A DNA stretch of 64,000 nucleotides from Paenibacillus sp. FSL K6-3182 (GCF_037976325.1 NZ_CP150265.1:4335501-4399500), one strand, 5' to 3'; positions 33,517 through 44,139 are shown, counted from the first letter of the stretch. The notes: generated by a model not told the origin, from the letters alone. Made by a program: numbers and translations.

Positions 33517-36249
33517 ATGAACAGCAAGTTTAAGTCTTTAATTTTCACCTCAGCTGCCTTTTTAGTGCTCACACAGGGTGTGGCAACGGTATCTGCAGCA
33601 GAGATTACTACTTCCGCTAATACTACTGGAAAGTGGATGTCAGGGGAGTTACACGTGCATACCGTACAATCGGCTGATGCATCGGAGCAATATGTGGAAA
33701 TGAAAAATATACTCGACGCAGCATTTCGAGAAAATCTTAACGATTTTCCTTCCGCAGCAGGTATTTCACTGAAGTACGGAAATCCTTTTGATTTCGTAAT
33801 GCTATCGGATCATCTTCGCGATTCACCGCGAGACCCAGAAGGCAAGGCTAAATTAACTGCTCGTTGGGAAGCGATTAAAGATCAGCAGGACAAGATTACA
33901 CAGCTCAAAAATGCTGGAAAATATAAAGATAAATTGATTTACTCTGGTTTTGAGTGGGACATGATGGGTTTGGATCATGGTTCTGTAGGTATTATTGATT
34001 CTAAAAGTAATGAAGTGCCGATTGAGGGTATTCACGAATTCGAGTGGCTGTACAGCTACGATACAGCTCCAGCTAGGTTTAATTTAGATGAAGCTGCAAA
34101 GTGGGGACCAAGACCTGCTAAGAATGATTTGAAGCCTGATAAAAGTAAAACTGTCGAAGCCATTGAGTGGCTGAAAAAGAATTACCCAGAGAGCTATGTG
34201 ATGTTTAATCATCCTTCTAGACATAATGGCGACTCGACAGGTGTTGTCACGATCGAGGACCTTCGCAAGCTGAATGATGTTGCTCCTGAAATCGTGTTTA
34301 GTATGGAAGGGATGCCGGGTAACCAGATGGCAGCCGGTAAGAACAGAGCCGAATTAGATGACATCTACGGTGGAGCTGACGTTATGGTCGCAAAAGTCGG
34401 CGGCATGTGGGATGCTATGCTTGGTGAAGGTCGCCATTTCTGGAATTTTACGAATTCAGACTTCCATTTTAAGGTGAGCAGCAATCGAAAGTATTCAAGT
34501 GGTTACTGGCCTAGTGAATACTCAAGAAACTATACTTGGGTCGAGGGTAATACCTTTAAGGATGTTGTAAATGGTATGCGTTCCGGTAAATCCTACTCTG
34601 TTTATGGCGATCTCATCAATGATCTTGACTTTAAAGTAACTGGAAATGGCAACCAAGCTGAGATGGGTGAGAATCTTCAAGTAACAGAAGGGGATCTTAC
34701 GACAATATCGATTCGCTTCAAGAGTCCAGACCATAATAACTATGAACAAATTACTGCGCATGAATCGACTGTTACTAATAATGTAAATGTCGATCATGTT
34801 GATCTAATCTCTGGAGAAGTGACTGGCAAAATAGACAAAAGTGAATATGCTAGTAATACAACAAATAAAACGACGAAAGTGATTAAACGTTTTACGAAAG
34901 AAGATTGGGGACAACCAGATGCTGAGGGCTATTATACGGTCTCCTATAAAGTGCCCGCAGATAAAAACCGCTATTATCGTTTGCGCGGTACGAACCTGGG
35001 TACAGATGTTGAAGGCTTCACAACTAACGGCGAGCCTTTAAAAGATAAATCGTATGACTATTCAAATACTCCAACTGAGCAGGAGAACGAAGAACGTTTC
35101 AATAATATTAACGACCGTAGCTATACAGGCTTGTGGTTTTACTCCAACCCGATCTTTGTTAATGTAGCGGCATTCAGTGACGAGCAGGCAATTACCGATA
35201 CGATTGCTAATGTAACGTCAACACTTGGTAATACAAGTGCGATTACTAGTAATGTTGCTCTTCCTGCTGAAGGCGTGCACGGAACAGGAATTGTATGGAA
35301 GAGCAGTAATGTGAATGTCATTCGCATCGATAACAATAATGCGGTAGTTACACGTCCATCCGCTGGCATGGGTGATATGACTGTCACGTTGACTGCAACG
35401 ATAACTCGCGGTGAGAAAAGTGAAGATAAACAGTATACCTTTATTGTGAAGGCATACCCTATTATCAGCGTGCCGGATAATGGATCTAATAAGCCGAATG
35501 CTTCCGTTTCAGGTAGCGGAGGAACTGTTGCGGCATCTTCAAACGGAACGGTTACAATAACTCCAGATAAAGGCTATCAAGTGAAAGATGTAACAATCAA
35601 TGGAGTATCTAAAGGAGCACTCACTGTATTGACTGGTCTGAAATCTTCTGATCAGGTTGTTGTGACCTTTGAGATCATACCAACTGAGCCTACTAAACCT
35701 GCTGTTACGTTTAATGATGTTACAAACCACTGGGCGTCTTCATCCATCAACTATGTTGTAAAACGTGAACTGTTCACGGGTACCGCGGCAAATACGTTTA
35801 GCCCAGACGGAACCATGACTCGTGGTATGCTGGTTACGGTTATGCACCGCTTAGCTGGTAAGCCTAATGCAGGGTCAACTCACTTCAAAGATGTGATTAA
35901 GAATGCATATTACAGTGATGCAATAGCTTGGGCAAGTCAAAATCACATCGTAAATGGGGTTGATAGTACTCATTTTGCTCCAGATCAGGCAATCACTCGT
36001 GAACAGCTTGCACAGTTGTTCTTCAATTATGCAAAAGCTAACAAATTTAATGTTAACGCTAGTCAGTCCTTATCCGCATTCACAGATGCAAACCAAATCT
36101 CTACTTGGGCAACTGATGCGATGAAGTGGTCCGTTAACAACCATTTACTTTACGGTAAAGGGAAAGGGCTACTTGATCCGAAGGGTATCGTGACGCGTGC
36201 TGAAGTTGCAGCGATTATAAATCGTTTTATGATTAACTTCAACATGTAA
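33517..36249 (+). CDS. Secreted PHP-type metallohydrolase with SLH anchor (CehA/McbA-like)
   Basis: 910 aa; AAGGAG upstream. Signal peptide ends near TVSAAE (28). Residues 38-370 form a PHP-like domain: SGELHVHT (HxH), FVMLSDHLRD, a Glu in SGFEWDMMG, MFNHPSRH, and TNSDFHF. These metal ligands fit the CehA/McbA phosphoesterase-like group. An Ig-like bacterial domain (about 555-650) and an InlB-B-type repeat near 665-725 follow. Three SLH modules (about 735-910: FNDVTNHWASSSINYVVKRE, FKDVIKNAYYSDAIAWASQN, FTDANQISTWATDAMKWSVN) bind secondary cell-wall polymer. It is likely a cell-surface phosphatase or nuclease; substrate unknown. Confidence 0.85.
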   Translation: MNSKFKSLIFTSAAFLVLTQGVATVSAAEITTSANTTGKWMSGELHVHTVQSADASEQYVEMKNILDAAFRENLNDFPSAAGISLKYGNPFDFVMLSDHLRDSPRDPEGKAKLTARWEAIKDQQDKITQLKNAGKYKDKLIYSGFEWDMMGLDHGSVGIIDSKSNEVPIEGIHEFEWLYSYDTAPARFNLDEAAKWGPRPAKNDLKPDKSKTVEAIEWLKKNYPESYVMFNHPSRHNGDSTGVVTIEDLRKLNDVAPEIVFSMEGMPGNQMAAGKNRAELDDIYGGADVMVAKVGGMWDAMLGEGRHFWNFTNSDFHFKVSSNRKYSSGYWPSEYSRNYTWVEGNTFKDVVNGMRSGKSYSVYGDLINDLDFKVTGNGNQAEMGENLQVTEGDLTTISIRFKSPDHNNYEQITAHESTVTNNVNVDHVDLISGEVTGKIDKSEYASNTTNKTTKVIKRFTKEDWGQPDAEGYYTVSYKVPADKNRYYRLRGTNLGTDVEGFTTNGEPLKDKSYDYSNTPTEQENEERFNNINDRSYTGLWFYSNPIFVNVAAFSDEQAITDTIANVTSTLGNTSAITSNVALPAEGVHGTGIVWKSSNVNVIRIDNNNAVVTRPSAGMGDMTVTLTATITRGEKSEDKQYTFIVKAYPIISVPDNGSNKPNASVSGSGGTVAASSNGTVTITPDKGYQVKDVTINGVSKGALTVLTGLKSSDQVVVTFEIIPTEPTKPAVTFNDVTNHWASSSINYVVKRELFTGTAANTFSPDGTMTRGMLVTVMHRLAGKPNAGSTHFKDVIKNAYYSDAIAWASQNHIVNGVDSTHFAPDQAITREQLAQLFFNYAKANKFNVNASQSLSAFTDANQISTWATDAMKWSVNNHLLYGKGKGLLDPKGIVTRAEVAAIINRFMINFNM

Positions 36250-36269
36250 TTACCATTTTTGAAACCTAG

Positions 36270-36342
36270 TGCACCCCTTAGAATATTCATGTGGCAAAAG
36301 CCCAGCAGGCTTAACTGATGAATGCTAAGGGGTGCATTTTTT
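36270..36342 (+). terminator. Terminator of the SLH-protein gene
   Basis: TGCACCCCTTA pairs with TAAGGGGTGCA across a ~45-nt loop that has an inner ATTCAT/ATGAAT stem, then TTTTTT. Confidence 0.8.
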
Positions 36343-36349
36343 GTGACTT

Positions 36350-37140
36350 GATTTTCAAGCCTATTTTATAACTGATAGGGGAAGATCCAACATTTTGAAG
36401 GTTTTATACGCTAAGCATTAGCGGACGCTCCAAGCAGCTTTGCGAGCCTCATGGACCTGCTTAAAATGCACTCTGCGATTGTAATCAGACATGTCTTACA
36501 CCCTGCTTTCCTTTGATACGCTCCAAACGTCCAAAAACGATGTTGCCTTTCCTGATCGTCTCATAGATGCTGGTCAGACAATCAAGGTTCTTTTAGTTTT
36601 TCTCCGCAATTTTCATCGCGGCCATAATGTTTTGCGACTTCTATCATTTTTGAGGTGGATTGAATATGAATATCATACTTAGGAAAGTCCATGTCAAAGA
36701 GACCTACAGCTAAGTCTTTACATGGGCTGCCGCCGTTACAGGTTAAACAGAGAGGTTCTTCTGCGTATGGGCAATTACATTTTCATGTGCCCTATAGGAG
36801 CCATAGGGATTATCGATCACATTTAGCTTTTGATCACGCTAGTGCGTTTCCAGAATATCGTATGGAATTTCTTCATCCATATGAATCTCATGGATTTCCC
36901 CATTCATATCAAAGCTAAATACACCTTGTTCGACCACCGTTTCAAATGCGCTGGGCAAAGGATTATCTTCGTATCCCAGTCACACACCTCCCCCATACGA
37001 TAGGACTTTTTTTCCACAGATAACCATCTATGACAACGTTAGATTACAGCATCAGCTGATGACCGAAAAATTCGGAATTCAAAAGATTGCTCCTATAATC
37101 CTAGACCAATTACGAAGCGGAAATGAGCTCAAGCTTTATA
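36350..37140. other. Junk region with unrecognised coding scraps
   Basis: No intact gene. Minus-strand scraps read SIYETIRKGNIVFGRLERIK (about 36500-36570), MSDYNRRVHFKQVHEARKAA (36423-36492) and FETVVEQGVFSFDMNGEIHE (about 36850-36985), interrupted by stops. They look like degraded genes of unknown origin. Confidence 0.35.
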
Positions 37141-37151
37141 GTCAATTATAG

Positions 37152-37245
37152 AAATAAAAAAAGCCACCCGGAAGAGTGGCCTGCACTCAAGAAGAGTGCA
37201 AAAGTATAGATAGGAGTGGAGAGTCCCGTCCTGAAAATGTAACTT
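37152..37245 (-). repeat. Family-1 structured repeat, copy E (subtype 2)
   Basis: Same layout as C and D. Hairpin TGCACTC-TTCTT-GAGTGCA, imperfect GCCAC/GTGGC stem, T-run. The 5' block is diverged (AAAGTTACATTTTCAGGACG). About 45 nt upstream on the minus strand (GTAGAAAGAT..TGTAACACC) are shared with copy C. Confidence 0.75.
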
Positions 37246-37321
37246 TTTGGTGTTACATACGTTTTTATCTTTCTACATCATTCTAGCCAACGGTTAATAA
37301 TGAATTTATTCGACAGAAAGT

Positions 37322-37491
37322 ATTCTTACCCATAAGGAAGCATTTCGATTGATCTAAGAAGAAAAAAATATCCAACTTAGGAAAACCTCCCCATCCTCCA
37401 ATGGATGGTTTTGGCATGCTCTTTTTTCAGTATAACATCATGGACTTTATCCATTAAGTTTTAAATATTGACAAGCTATTAGCTAGAATCA
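37322..37491 (+). mobile_element. IS110 right-end remnant (third copy)
   Basis: ATTCTTACCCATAAGGAAGC through GACAAGCTATTAGCTAGAAT matches the right end at 19.84-20.0 kb; the transposase is absent. It abuts copy F of family 1 directly (AGAAT then CATATTATGGTTCAAC). Confidence 0.75.
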
Positions 37492-37633
37492 TATTATGGT
37501 TCAACTAGATATATCCTTATACCGCAGACATTGTCAGATAGGTCACCTTATAAACAAAAAAAAACCACCCCGAAGGGTGGTCCGTACTCATGATGAGCAC
37601 TATAGGATTTGGATAGGAGTGGAGAGAAACCAT
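37492..37633 (-). repeat. Family-1 structured repeat, copy F (subtype 1, 5' block replaced)
   Basis: ACCACCC-TTCG-GGGTGGT plus a long T-run on the minus strand, the CTCATCATGAG hairpin and CTCTCCACTCCTATCC. The conserved CTACAGGTTCAGGACAGGA block is missing; the sequence diverges right after CTCTCC. It lies about 110 bp after the tyrA stop and could terminate the hisC-tyrA message. Confidence 0.75.
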
Positions 37634-37741
37634 ACTGTACCTTTATTATATGTATACGCTTCCATTTTGTCAATAAGCGTTTTCATTTTGTTCGAAATAA
37701 ATTGTAAACGCTTTTTTTAATCAAAAATGACGAACACCCGA

Positions 37742-38833
37742 TTAAAGGTGTACGTCATAGCCTTTAGCAGTAAGTACGATAACAGCCTGATCCAGATACT
37801 CTTGACTCCGGAATGAAAGTCTCAGAACGCCTGGCACGTCTTCTCTGCTCTCAATAATATGAATGTTGCTCAGGTTGATAAGGCTGTTCCCAAGCTCACT
37901 TGTGATCTTACCGATAATACCTGGATGATCTGGAATATCGACATAACAGTCAAATGCAGAATGGATCATGCCTTTGCGGCGCTCAGGCATTTTGCTGCGG
38001 AATTGACCTGCTGTTTCAAAAGCTTCAGCAATCGCATCCCCATCTGAACTCTCCAGCATAGACACAAATTTATCCGTTTCCTTGCTCCAATCGCGCAGCA
38101 GCTCAAGCAAAACCTTGCGATTATTAATTAATATATCACGCCAAATAATCGAATCGCTTGATGCTATCCGTGTAATATCGCGGAAGCCTCCTGCTGCTAA
38201 CGATTCATAGAGCATATTATTTTCGTTATATCCGCGAACCTGATTCACAAGCGATACGGCAATGATATGCGGCAAATGGCTTATCGCGCCTGCTATCTCA
38301 TCATGCTCTTTCGCATCAACTTTTACGATATTCGCTTTCGTATGGCTGAGTAGATCAACTAGACGCTTCACTGCTGCCTCAGGCGTATTCTCATCAGGTG
38401 TCAGCACATAGAAGGCGTTCTCGTATAGATGCGATGAAGCCGCTTCAACTCCTGTACGCTCAGAGCCAGCCATCGGATGCCCGCCAATAAAAGTAGCTTG
38501 TCCAAAATCAAGTGATTTTGCACATGCCATAACAGAAGCCTTCGTGCTCCCAGCATCTGTAATGATACAGCCGGGTTTTAATTTAAACGCACTGAGCTTC
38601 TCGATATACTCCTCAATGTTGCCGACCGGTACACAAACGAATATAAAATCTGCTTGCTCGGCCGCTTCTTGCATTGAAGTCGTTGCAAAATCAACCACAC
38701 CTCGCTGCATGTACTTCTCTACCTGCGAGGGGCGGTTTGAATGTCCGATTACTGTAATATTGGGTTTTCCTTTAAAACAAAGGGCGATCGAACCACCGAT
38801 CAGCCCTACTCCAAAAATCGCTACAGTCGTCAT
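37742..38833 (-). CDS. tyrA: Prephenate dehydrogenase
   Basis: 363 aa. The N-terminal Rossmann motif VAIFGVGLIGGSIAL binds NAD; the catalytic region has GGHPMAGSERTGVEA near 117-131 and HLPHIIAVSL near 187. A C-terminal ACT domain (about 292-363: DIPDHPGIIGKITSELGNSL) gives likely tyrosine feedback. It oxidatively decarboxylates prephenate to 4-hydroxyphenylpyruvate. It follows hisC by 4 bp and completes the tyrosine branch after the trp operon. Confidence 0.95.
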   Translation of the reverse strand: MTTVAIFGVGLIGGSIALCFKGKPNITVIGHSNRPSQVEKYMQRGVVDFATTSMQEAAEQADFIFVCVPVGNIEEYIEKLSAFKLKPGCIITDAGSTKASVMACAKSLDFGQATFIGGHPMAGSERTGVEAASSHLYENAFYVLTPDENTPEAAVKRLVDLLSHTKANIVKVDAKEHDEIAGAISHLPHIIAVSLVNQVRGYNENNMLYESLAAGGFRDITRIASSDSIIWRDILINNRKVLLELLRDWSKETDKFVSMLESSDGDAIAEAFETAGQFRSKMPERRKGMIHSAFDCYVDIPDHPGIIGKITSELGNSLINLSNIHIIESREDVPGVLRLSFRSQEYLDQAVIVLTAKGYDVHL

Positions 38834-38837
38834 AACT

Positions 38838-39935
38838 TTATCCTTGCACCGCCGATTCCTGCAAAACCTGTTCTAATGCTGTAATGAATTTTTCATTTTG
38901 CTCACTTGTACCAACTGTAATCCGAATATGATTCGGGTAGTAAGTCCAGCGCGGTCTTGAAATAATTCCTCTGCGCAGCAATCCGTCGAATACTTCAGGT
39001 GATGGACGCTTCACATCTACCATTACGAAGTTGCCGTATGCAGGGAAGTAAGATAAGCCAAGGCGATCAAATTGCTCCGACAAATAAGCAAGACCTTGTT
39101 TATTTTGGTCACGACAATATTCAATAAATGCTTTGTCAGCAAGTGCTGCTTTCGCTGCAGCTTGTGCCGCTCGCGACGTGTTGAATGGTTCACGTACCTG
39201 ATTCGTATAACGAATGACATCAGGATGCCCAACGCCATAACCAATCCGCAATGCAGCTAGGCCAAAAATTTTCGAAAAAGTTCTCAGCACGATTAAATTG
39301 CGGTGTTCGCGCAGCAATTGTATTCCGTCTGGAAACTGCGGATCATCGATATATTCCCCGTAGGCTTCATCAAGGACAACAAGCACGTTCGTAGGCACCT
39401 GCTGCAAAAACTCAGAAAGCTCAGACAGTGTGACAATGGTACCCGTTGGATTATTCGGATTGCAAATCCAAATGATTTTAGTTCGCTCAGTAATTTTAGA
39501 CAGCATTGCAGGCAAATCATGCTTGCCTTCTTTTAGAGGAACCTCTATGATCGTTGCATTCTCAATTTCTGCATTATGCTTGTATTGCGGAAAAGTTTCG
39601 TCCGCCATAATCGTTTCGTCGCCAGGAACGATAAACGCTCTATTAATCATAAGAATAATTTCACTGGAGCCCGTGCCAAAAATAATTTGGTTCGTATCTA
39701 CGCCAAGCTCTTCCGCAAGTGCAGCCGTTAGTTCAACGCTCGCACCATCTGGATAAATATTAAAATTGCCTAATTCTTCAATGACTGCTGCTTTAACTTG
39801 TTCAGAACAGCCAAACGGATTTTCATTAGATGCAAGTTTGATGACTTCTTTTAACCCTAGCTCCCTCTTAACATCTTCAACCGGCTTTCCAGGTTGATAG
39901 ACGGGAAGGTGGACGATATTACTTTTGGGCTGCAT
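38838..39935 (-). CDS. hisC: Histidinol-phosphate/aromatic aminotransferase
   Basis: 365 aa from ATG 39935 (AGAGGTG upstream). Class I/II PLP fold: KLASNENPFG opening, IWICNPNNPTGT near 160, VLDEAYGEY, and the PLP lysine in RTFSKIFGLAALRIGYG near 224. In B. subtilis the gene at this locus serves both histidine and Tyr/Phe transamination, and linkage to tyrA suggests the same here. Separated from trpA by a terminator and a 700-bp repeat-bearing gap, so it probably has its own promoter. Confidence 0.93.
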   Translation of the reverse strand: MQPKSNIVHLPVYQPGKPVEDVKRELGLKEVIKLASNENPFGCSEQVKAAVIEELGNFNIYPDGASVELTAALAEELGVDTNQIIFGTGSSEIILMINRAFIVPGDETIMADETFPQYKHNAEIENATIIEVPLKEGKHDLPAMLSKITERTKIIWICNPNNPTGTIVTLSELSEFLQQVPTNVLVVLDEAYGEYIDDPQFPDGIQLLREHRNLIVLRTFSKIFGLAALRIGYGVGHPDVIRYTNQVREPFNTSRAAQAAAKAALADKAFIEYCRDQNKQGLAYLSEQFDRLGLSYFPAYGNFVMVDVKRPSPEVFDGLLRRGIISRPRWTYYPNHIRITVGTSEQNEKFITALEQVLQESAVQG

Positions 39936-39971
39936 GAGCCGTTCACCTCTTTTATAATTGACTAGTCTCAT

Positions 39972-40558
39972 TACTCGACATCCATTGTCTCATATCTGTG
40001 TTAGGTTTTAAAGTTTTTTTAACACAAGATTGGTCTATTGCGCAAGATTATATCGAAATTGTGATATATGTTTAATGAACTTATGATGCAAAAGGGTCTT
40101 TTTTTAATCAATGGTTCAGTTTCTGTATAAAAAATGAAGTGAAGAACATCCGCTTCCATGCCAAAAACAGTTTAAAACCATCGCTTGAAACAGTCTATTT
40201 AATTTCTTCATTCAAATAACGGACATCAAGATCCCTTATTTAATGATAATCATGCTTTTTCTCGATATAACGGACATAGGATCCCTTATATCGTAAATTT
40301 ACATACAATTGAACGCCTTTTAGGCATAATAACGGATTCTATGTCCGTTAAATAAATATTTTAGCCAATTATTCTAAAATAACGGATCCTATGTCCCTAA
40401 GCTAGCTTCAAAAATTACTTTTCAAATCAACAGCTTCGTGCTTCTCCATTTATCCTTGTGCTTTACCATCCGTCCTCTCCACCCCCGAATCACCGTACCG
40501 AAATCCCTCCCAAACAGCTCCCTGCTACAAATCCCCCTCTTATCCCGATAAAGCAAAA
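39972..40558. repeat. hisC-trpA gap with four TAACGGA palindromic repeats
   Basis: Related ~21-bp imperfect palindromes occur at about 40218 (TAACGGACATCAAGATCCCTTA), 40268 (TAACGGACATAGGATCCCTTA in form), 40331 and 40378 (opposite orientation, TAACGGATTCTATGTCCGTTA type). The first two and last two are inverted relative to one another. No gene found in this gap. Confidence 0.65.
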
Positions 40559-40590
40559 AAAGCTCTCCTAGACCAAGTCTAGAGAGCTTT
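40559..40590 (-). terminator. Terminator of the trp operon
   Basis: AAAGCTCTC..TAGAC pairs with GTCTAGGAGAGCTTT (one bulge), then TTTTTT on the minus strand, about 75 bp after the trpA stop. Confidence 0.85.
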
Positions 40591-40666
40591 CCGCTATTTT
40601 TAATATCCTATGTCAATTACAAGCCACTTCCGCAGCGTATAACTTCAATTATCTAAAATAGTCTGC

Positions 40667-41476
40667 TTACCCTTTAAGCTGAGCAACAAAATCGCCGATT
40701 TGTTTAAGTCCCGCTTCACGCGTATCAGCAGAATTCAGTAGTGGAATGGCATCTTCTATCGTACGCACAATCGCACTGCCCACGATCACACCGTCACATT
40801 GCTTTTCAAAGCGAGCAACCTGCTCACGGCTGGAAATGCCAAAGCCTACCGCGATTGGCAAATCGGTCGCTTCGCGTACCATCGAGAGGAATTCATCAAT
40901 ACCCGTATGAAAATCAGCTCTCACGCCTGTTACGCCAAGTGATGAAACGCAGTAGACAAATCCTTTTGCTTTGCGTGAAATACGTGTGACCCGATCCTTG
41001 GATGTCGGTGCCACAAGAGGAATAAGATGTACATTAGCTGCTTCTGCAAGCAGCCTAACCTCTTCATCTTCTTCGATTGGCAAGTCAGGAATAATGAGAC
41101 CACTGATGCCTTTGCTCTGTACAAGCTCGAAAAACGCTTCAAGCCCATATTGAAACACCGGGTTGTAATAAGTGAACAATATGAATGGAATTTTAACGCC
41201 GGCCTCACGCGATTGTTCAGCTATTTCAATACAATCCTTAATTGTAATGCTGTTATGGCGCAATGCTCGCTCAGATGCACGCTGGATAACAGGACCATCC
41301 GCTAGCGGGTCGGAATACGGCACGCCAAGCTCGATCATGTCAGCGCCTGCCTTCTCGAGCGTTTGGATGATAGCAACCGAAGTGGCTAGATCAGGATCAC
41401 CCATCGTAACAAAAGGAATTAGCGCCGTTTTGCCTTCAGACTTCAGCCTTGCAAATGCTGTATCAATGAGATTCAT
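40667..41476 (-). CDS. trpA: Tryptophan synthase alpha chain
   Basis: 269 aa TIM barrel, full length. The catalytic Glu and Asp lie in [19 protein letters not shown] (near 48-66), and the phosphate loop in [10 protein letters not shown] near 212. It cleaves indole-3-glycerol phosphate and passes indole to TrpB. Overlaps the trpB end by 14 bp. Confidence 0.97.
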   Translation of the reverse strand: MNLIDTAFARLKSEGKTALIPFVTMGDPDLATSVAIIQTLEKAGADMIELGVPYSDPLADGPVIQRASERALRHNSITIKDCIEIAEQSREAGVKIPFILFTYYNPVFQYGLEAFFELVQSKGISGLIIPDLPIEEDEEVRLLAEAANVHLIPLVAPTSKDRVTRISRKAKGFVYCVSSLGVTGVRADFHTGIDEFLSMVREATDLPIAVGFGISSREQVARFEKQCDGVIVGSAIVRTIEDAIPLLNSADTREAGLKQIGDFVAQLKG

Positions 41477-42668
41477 GCTTATTTACCCCCAAGTAACCCA
41501 TAATTGCTTCTACGTCCTTATCTCCACGTCCGGATAAGCTGACAACGACGACTTTGTCTTTATCAAGCGTAGGCGCAAGCTTAATCGTCTGAGCGATCGC
41601 ATGTGCTGATTCCAGTGCTGGAATAATGCCTTCTGTGCGCGATAGCAGCTGCAACGCATCAAGCGCCTCGGCATCCGTTACAGGAACGTATTCAGCACGT
41701 CCGGAATCTTTCAAGTAGGCATGCTCTGGTCCAATACCAGGATAATCAAGTCCCGCTGAAATCGAATGAGCAGGTTGTACCTGTCCGTACTCATCCTGCA
41801 GCACATAGCTCATCGAGCCCTGGAATACACCGTGACGCCCTTTGGTCATTGTTGCCGCATGCTCAATCGTATCTACACCGAGGCCAGCAGCCTCAACGCC
41901 AAGCAGCTTCACGCTGTCATCATTGATAAATGGATAGAAGATACCCATTGCGTTGCTTCCACCGCCAACAGCTGCTACAACATAATCCGGCAATCGACCT
42001 TCTTCTGTTAATATTTGCTTACGAGCCTCGTCGCCAATGATACGCTGGAAATCACGAACCATCATCGGATAAGGATGTGGGCCTGTAACTGAACCCAAAA
42101 TGTAATACGTATCTTCAACATGGCTAACCCAGTAGCGAAGGGTTTCATTACATGCATCTTTAAGTGTTCTCGTTCCAGACAGAACTGGCACAACTTCAGA
42201 GCCAAGCAACTGCATCCGGAAAACATTAAGCTGCTGACGCTTCATATCTTCCTCGCCCATAAATACTTTGCATTCTAGACCAAGCAAAGCAGCAATCGTT
42301 GCAGAAGCAACGCCGTGTTGTCCTGCGCCTGTTTCTGCAATGATTTTTGATTTACCCATACGTTTGGCAAGTACGCCTTGACCAATCGTATTATTAATTT
42401 TATGTGCACCTGTATGGTTCAGGTCTTCACGTTTTAAGTAGATTTTTGCGCCGCCAAGATGCTCGCTAAGTCGTTCTGCATAGTATAGTGAAGTCGGACG
42501 ACCTGAGTATTTATGCAACAAGTAAGTAACCTCGTCTTGAAATGCTTGGTCCTTGGAATAATGCTGATAAGCTTCCTCTAGCTCTAATAATGCTGTCATT
42601 AATGTTTCTGGCACATATCTACCGCCAAATTTGCCGAAGCGTCCATTCTCATCTGGTACTTGTGTCAT
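41463..42668 (-). CDS. trpB: Tryptophan synthase beta chain
   Basis: 401 aa, full length. [12 protein letters not shown] opening; the PLP lysine is in HTGAHKINN near 87; the phosphate-binding GGGSNAMG lies near 232. It condenses indole with serine. Overlaps the trpF stop by 4 bp (ATGA). Confidence 0.97.
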   Translation of the reverse strand: MTQVPDENGRFGKFGGRYVPETLMTALLELEEAYQHYSKDQAFQDEVTYLLHKYSGRPTSLYYAERLSEHLGGAKIYLKREDLNHTGAHKINNTIGQGVLAKRMGKSKIIAETGAGQHGVASATIAALLGLECKVFMGEEDMKRQQLNVFRMQLLGSEVVPVLSGTRTLKDACNETLRYWVSHVEDTYYILGSVTGPHPYPMMVRDFQRIIGDEARKQILTEEGRLPDYVVAAVGGGSNAMGIFYPFINDDSVKLLGVEAAGLGVDTIEHAATMTKGRHGVFQGSMSYVLQDEYGQVQPAHSISAGLDYPGIGPEHAYLKDSGRAEYVPVTDAEALDALQLLSRTEGIIPALESAHAIAQTIKLAPTLDKDKVVVVSLSGRGDKDVEAIMGYLGVNKHESH

Positions 42669-43342
42669 GCTTCCATCACCCTTCTTACAAATAATCGGAT
42701 TTTCTCGATATCTTTCCGTCCATCCGTCTCAACACCGCTTGATACGTCTATCCCGTTTGGCGCATATGTCTTTAGCAGCTCTTGCACATTTCCTTCATGC
42801 AGACCACCAGCTACATACAGAGTAATGCCAAGCTCTTCAGCTGCTTGCTTATATTCTTTTATCGCTTCCCAATCGAAGGTTTGACCCGTGCCGCCGCCAG
42901 GTGCGTCTATCAGTACGGCATCAACAGCTGCTCGGTATGGCGTTAACCGCTCTAGAGCAGACATTGGCGTGCTGCCCTCGGCTTCCTTCTTCATGGAAAA
43001 TACTTTCCATACTTTAACGTTCAGCTGCTCACGCACCATTTGGCAAAACGCTGCCGATTCATTGCCATGCAATTGAATCACATCTAAAGGAGCTTCTAAC
43101 AAAAGATTTTGCAGATTAGCAAAGGTTTCATTTACGAATACGCCAACCGTTCTCGGGCGCTCACCGCCAGCTGCCTTTAACTTCGCAGCTGCTGATATAA
43201 GCAGCGATGCAGTCGACTTTTCCACCAATCGCTTGCTGGGTGCAAAGATGAAGCCGATTTCGTGAATAGGCAATCCATCCATCTGCTGAATCGTTTGCAC
43301 ATCCATCAGACCACAAATTTTGATACGCGTCTGCTGCTTCAT
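42665..43342 (-). CDS. trpF: Phosphoribosylanthranilate isomerase
   Basis: 225 aa. [11 protein letters not shown] opening with the catalytic Cys near residue 9, VIQLHGNES near 90 and a catalytic Asp in [12 protein letters not shown] near 141. Overlaps trpC by 4 bp. Confidence 0.96.
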   Translation of the reverse strand: MKQQTRIKICGLMDVQTIQQMDGLPIHEIGFIFAPSKRLVEKSTASLLISAAAKLKAAGGERPRTVGVFVNETFANLQNLLLEAPLDVIQLHGNESAAFCQMVREQLNVKVWKVFSMKKEAEGSTPMSALERLTPYRAAVDAVLIDAPGGGTGQTFDWEAIKEYKQAAEELGITLYVAGGLHEGNVQELLKTYAPNGIDVSSGVETDGRKDIEKIRLFVRRVMEA

Positions 43343-44139
43343 CGAACGGTTACCGCACCCATTAAATCAGTAACCGATTGTCCAACTTGCTCATGCCGCA
43401 TAAAATATTCACCAATCAATACACCATGAGCACCGATTGACTTTAAGTAATCCATATCGCTATTACCCGCAATTCCGCTCTCACTAATGACAGTAACATT
43501 TTTCGGCATAAGTCCGATTAACTCTTCGGTCGTTTTTAGATCCGTAACGAATGTTTTCAAATCGCGGTTATTAATGCCGATGAGCGTTGCTTTGTCCAGC
43601 TCAAGAACGCCTTCCAGCTCATCTTTGTTGTGCACTTCTACGAGCACATCCATCCCAATCGACTTCGCAAGATCATGAAACTCACCAAGCTGCGTTGGCG
43701 TAAGAATAGCTGCTATGAGCAAGATTGCGTCCGCTCCGATTAAGCGAGCCTCATAAATTTGACGATGGTCAATCGTAAAATCTTTTCTTAATAGAGGTAC
43801 CTTTACCGTTTTTTTCACGGCTTGCAGAAATTCATTAGATCCTTGAAAGTAATCACGATCCGTTAACACTGAAATACAATCCGTACCAGCTGCTTCATAT
43901 TGTGCAGCAAGCGTGGTTGGCTCAAAATCAGCACGAATCAGTCCTTTTGATGGCGACGCCTTCTTTACCTCGGCAATCAATCCCATACTTCTGTTGCGGC
44001 CAGCTGCCGATAATGCATGTTCAAAGCCGCGGCATGCTTCCATCTCCGAAATTTGTTTCTCCACCTGTGCAAGGTCAAAGCGAGCCGCCAGCTCCTCAAC
44101 CTCAGTTCGTTTTGTAGCTACAATTTTATCCAGAAACAT
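43339..44139 (-). CDS. trpC: Indole-3-glycerol phosphate synthase
   Basis: 266 aa TIM barrel. LIAEVKKASPSKGLI near 53-67 carries the catalytic Glu and Lys; LLRKDF near 117; IGINNRDLKTF near 184; ISESGI near 215. Overlaps trpD by 14 bp. Confidence 0.97.
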   Translation of the reverse strand: MFLDKIVATKRTEVEELAARFDLAQVEKQISEMEACRGFEHALSAAGRNRSMGLIAEVKKASPSKGLIRADFEPTTLAAQYEAAGTDCISVLTDRDYFQGSNEFLQAVKKTVKVPLLRKDFTIDHRQIYEARLIGADAILLIAAILTPTQLGEFHDLAKSIGMDVLVEVHNKDELEGVLELDKATLIGINNRDLKTFVTDLKTTEELIGLMPKNVTVISESGIAGNSDMDYLKSIGAHGVLIGEYFMRHEQVGQSVTDLMGAVTVR

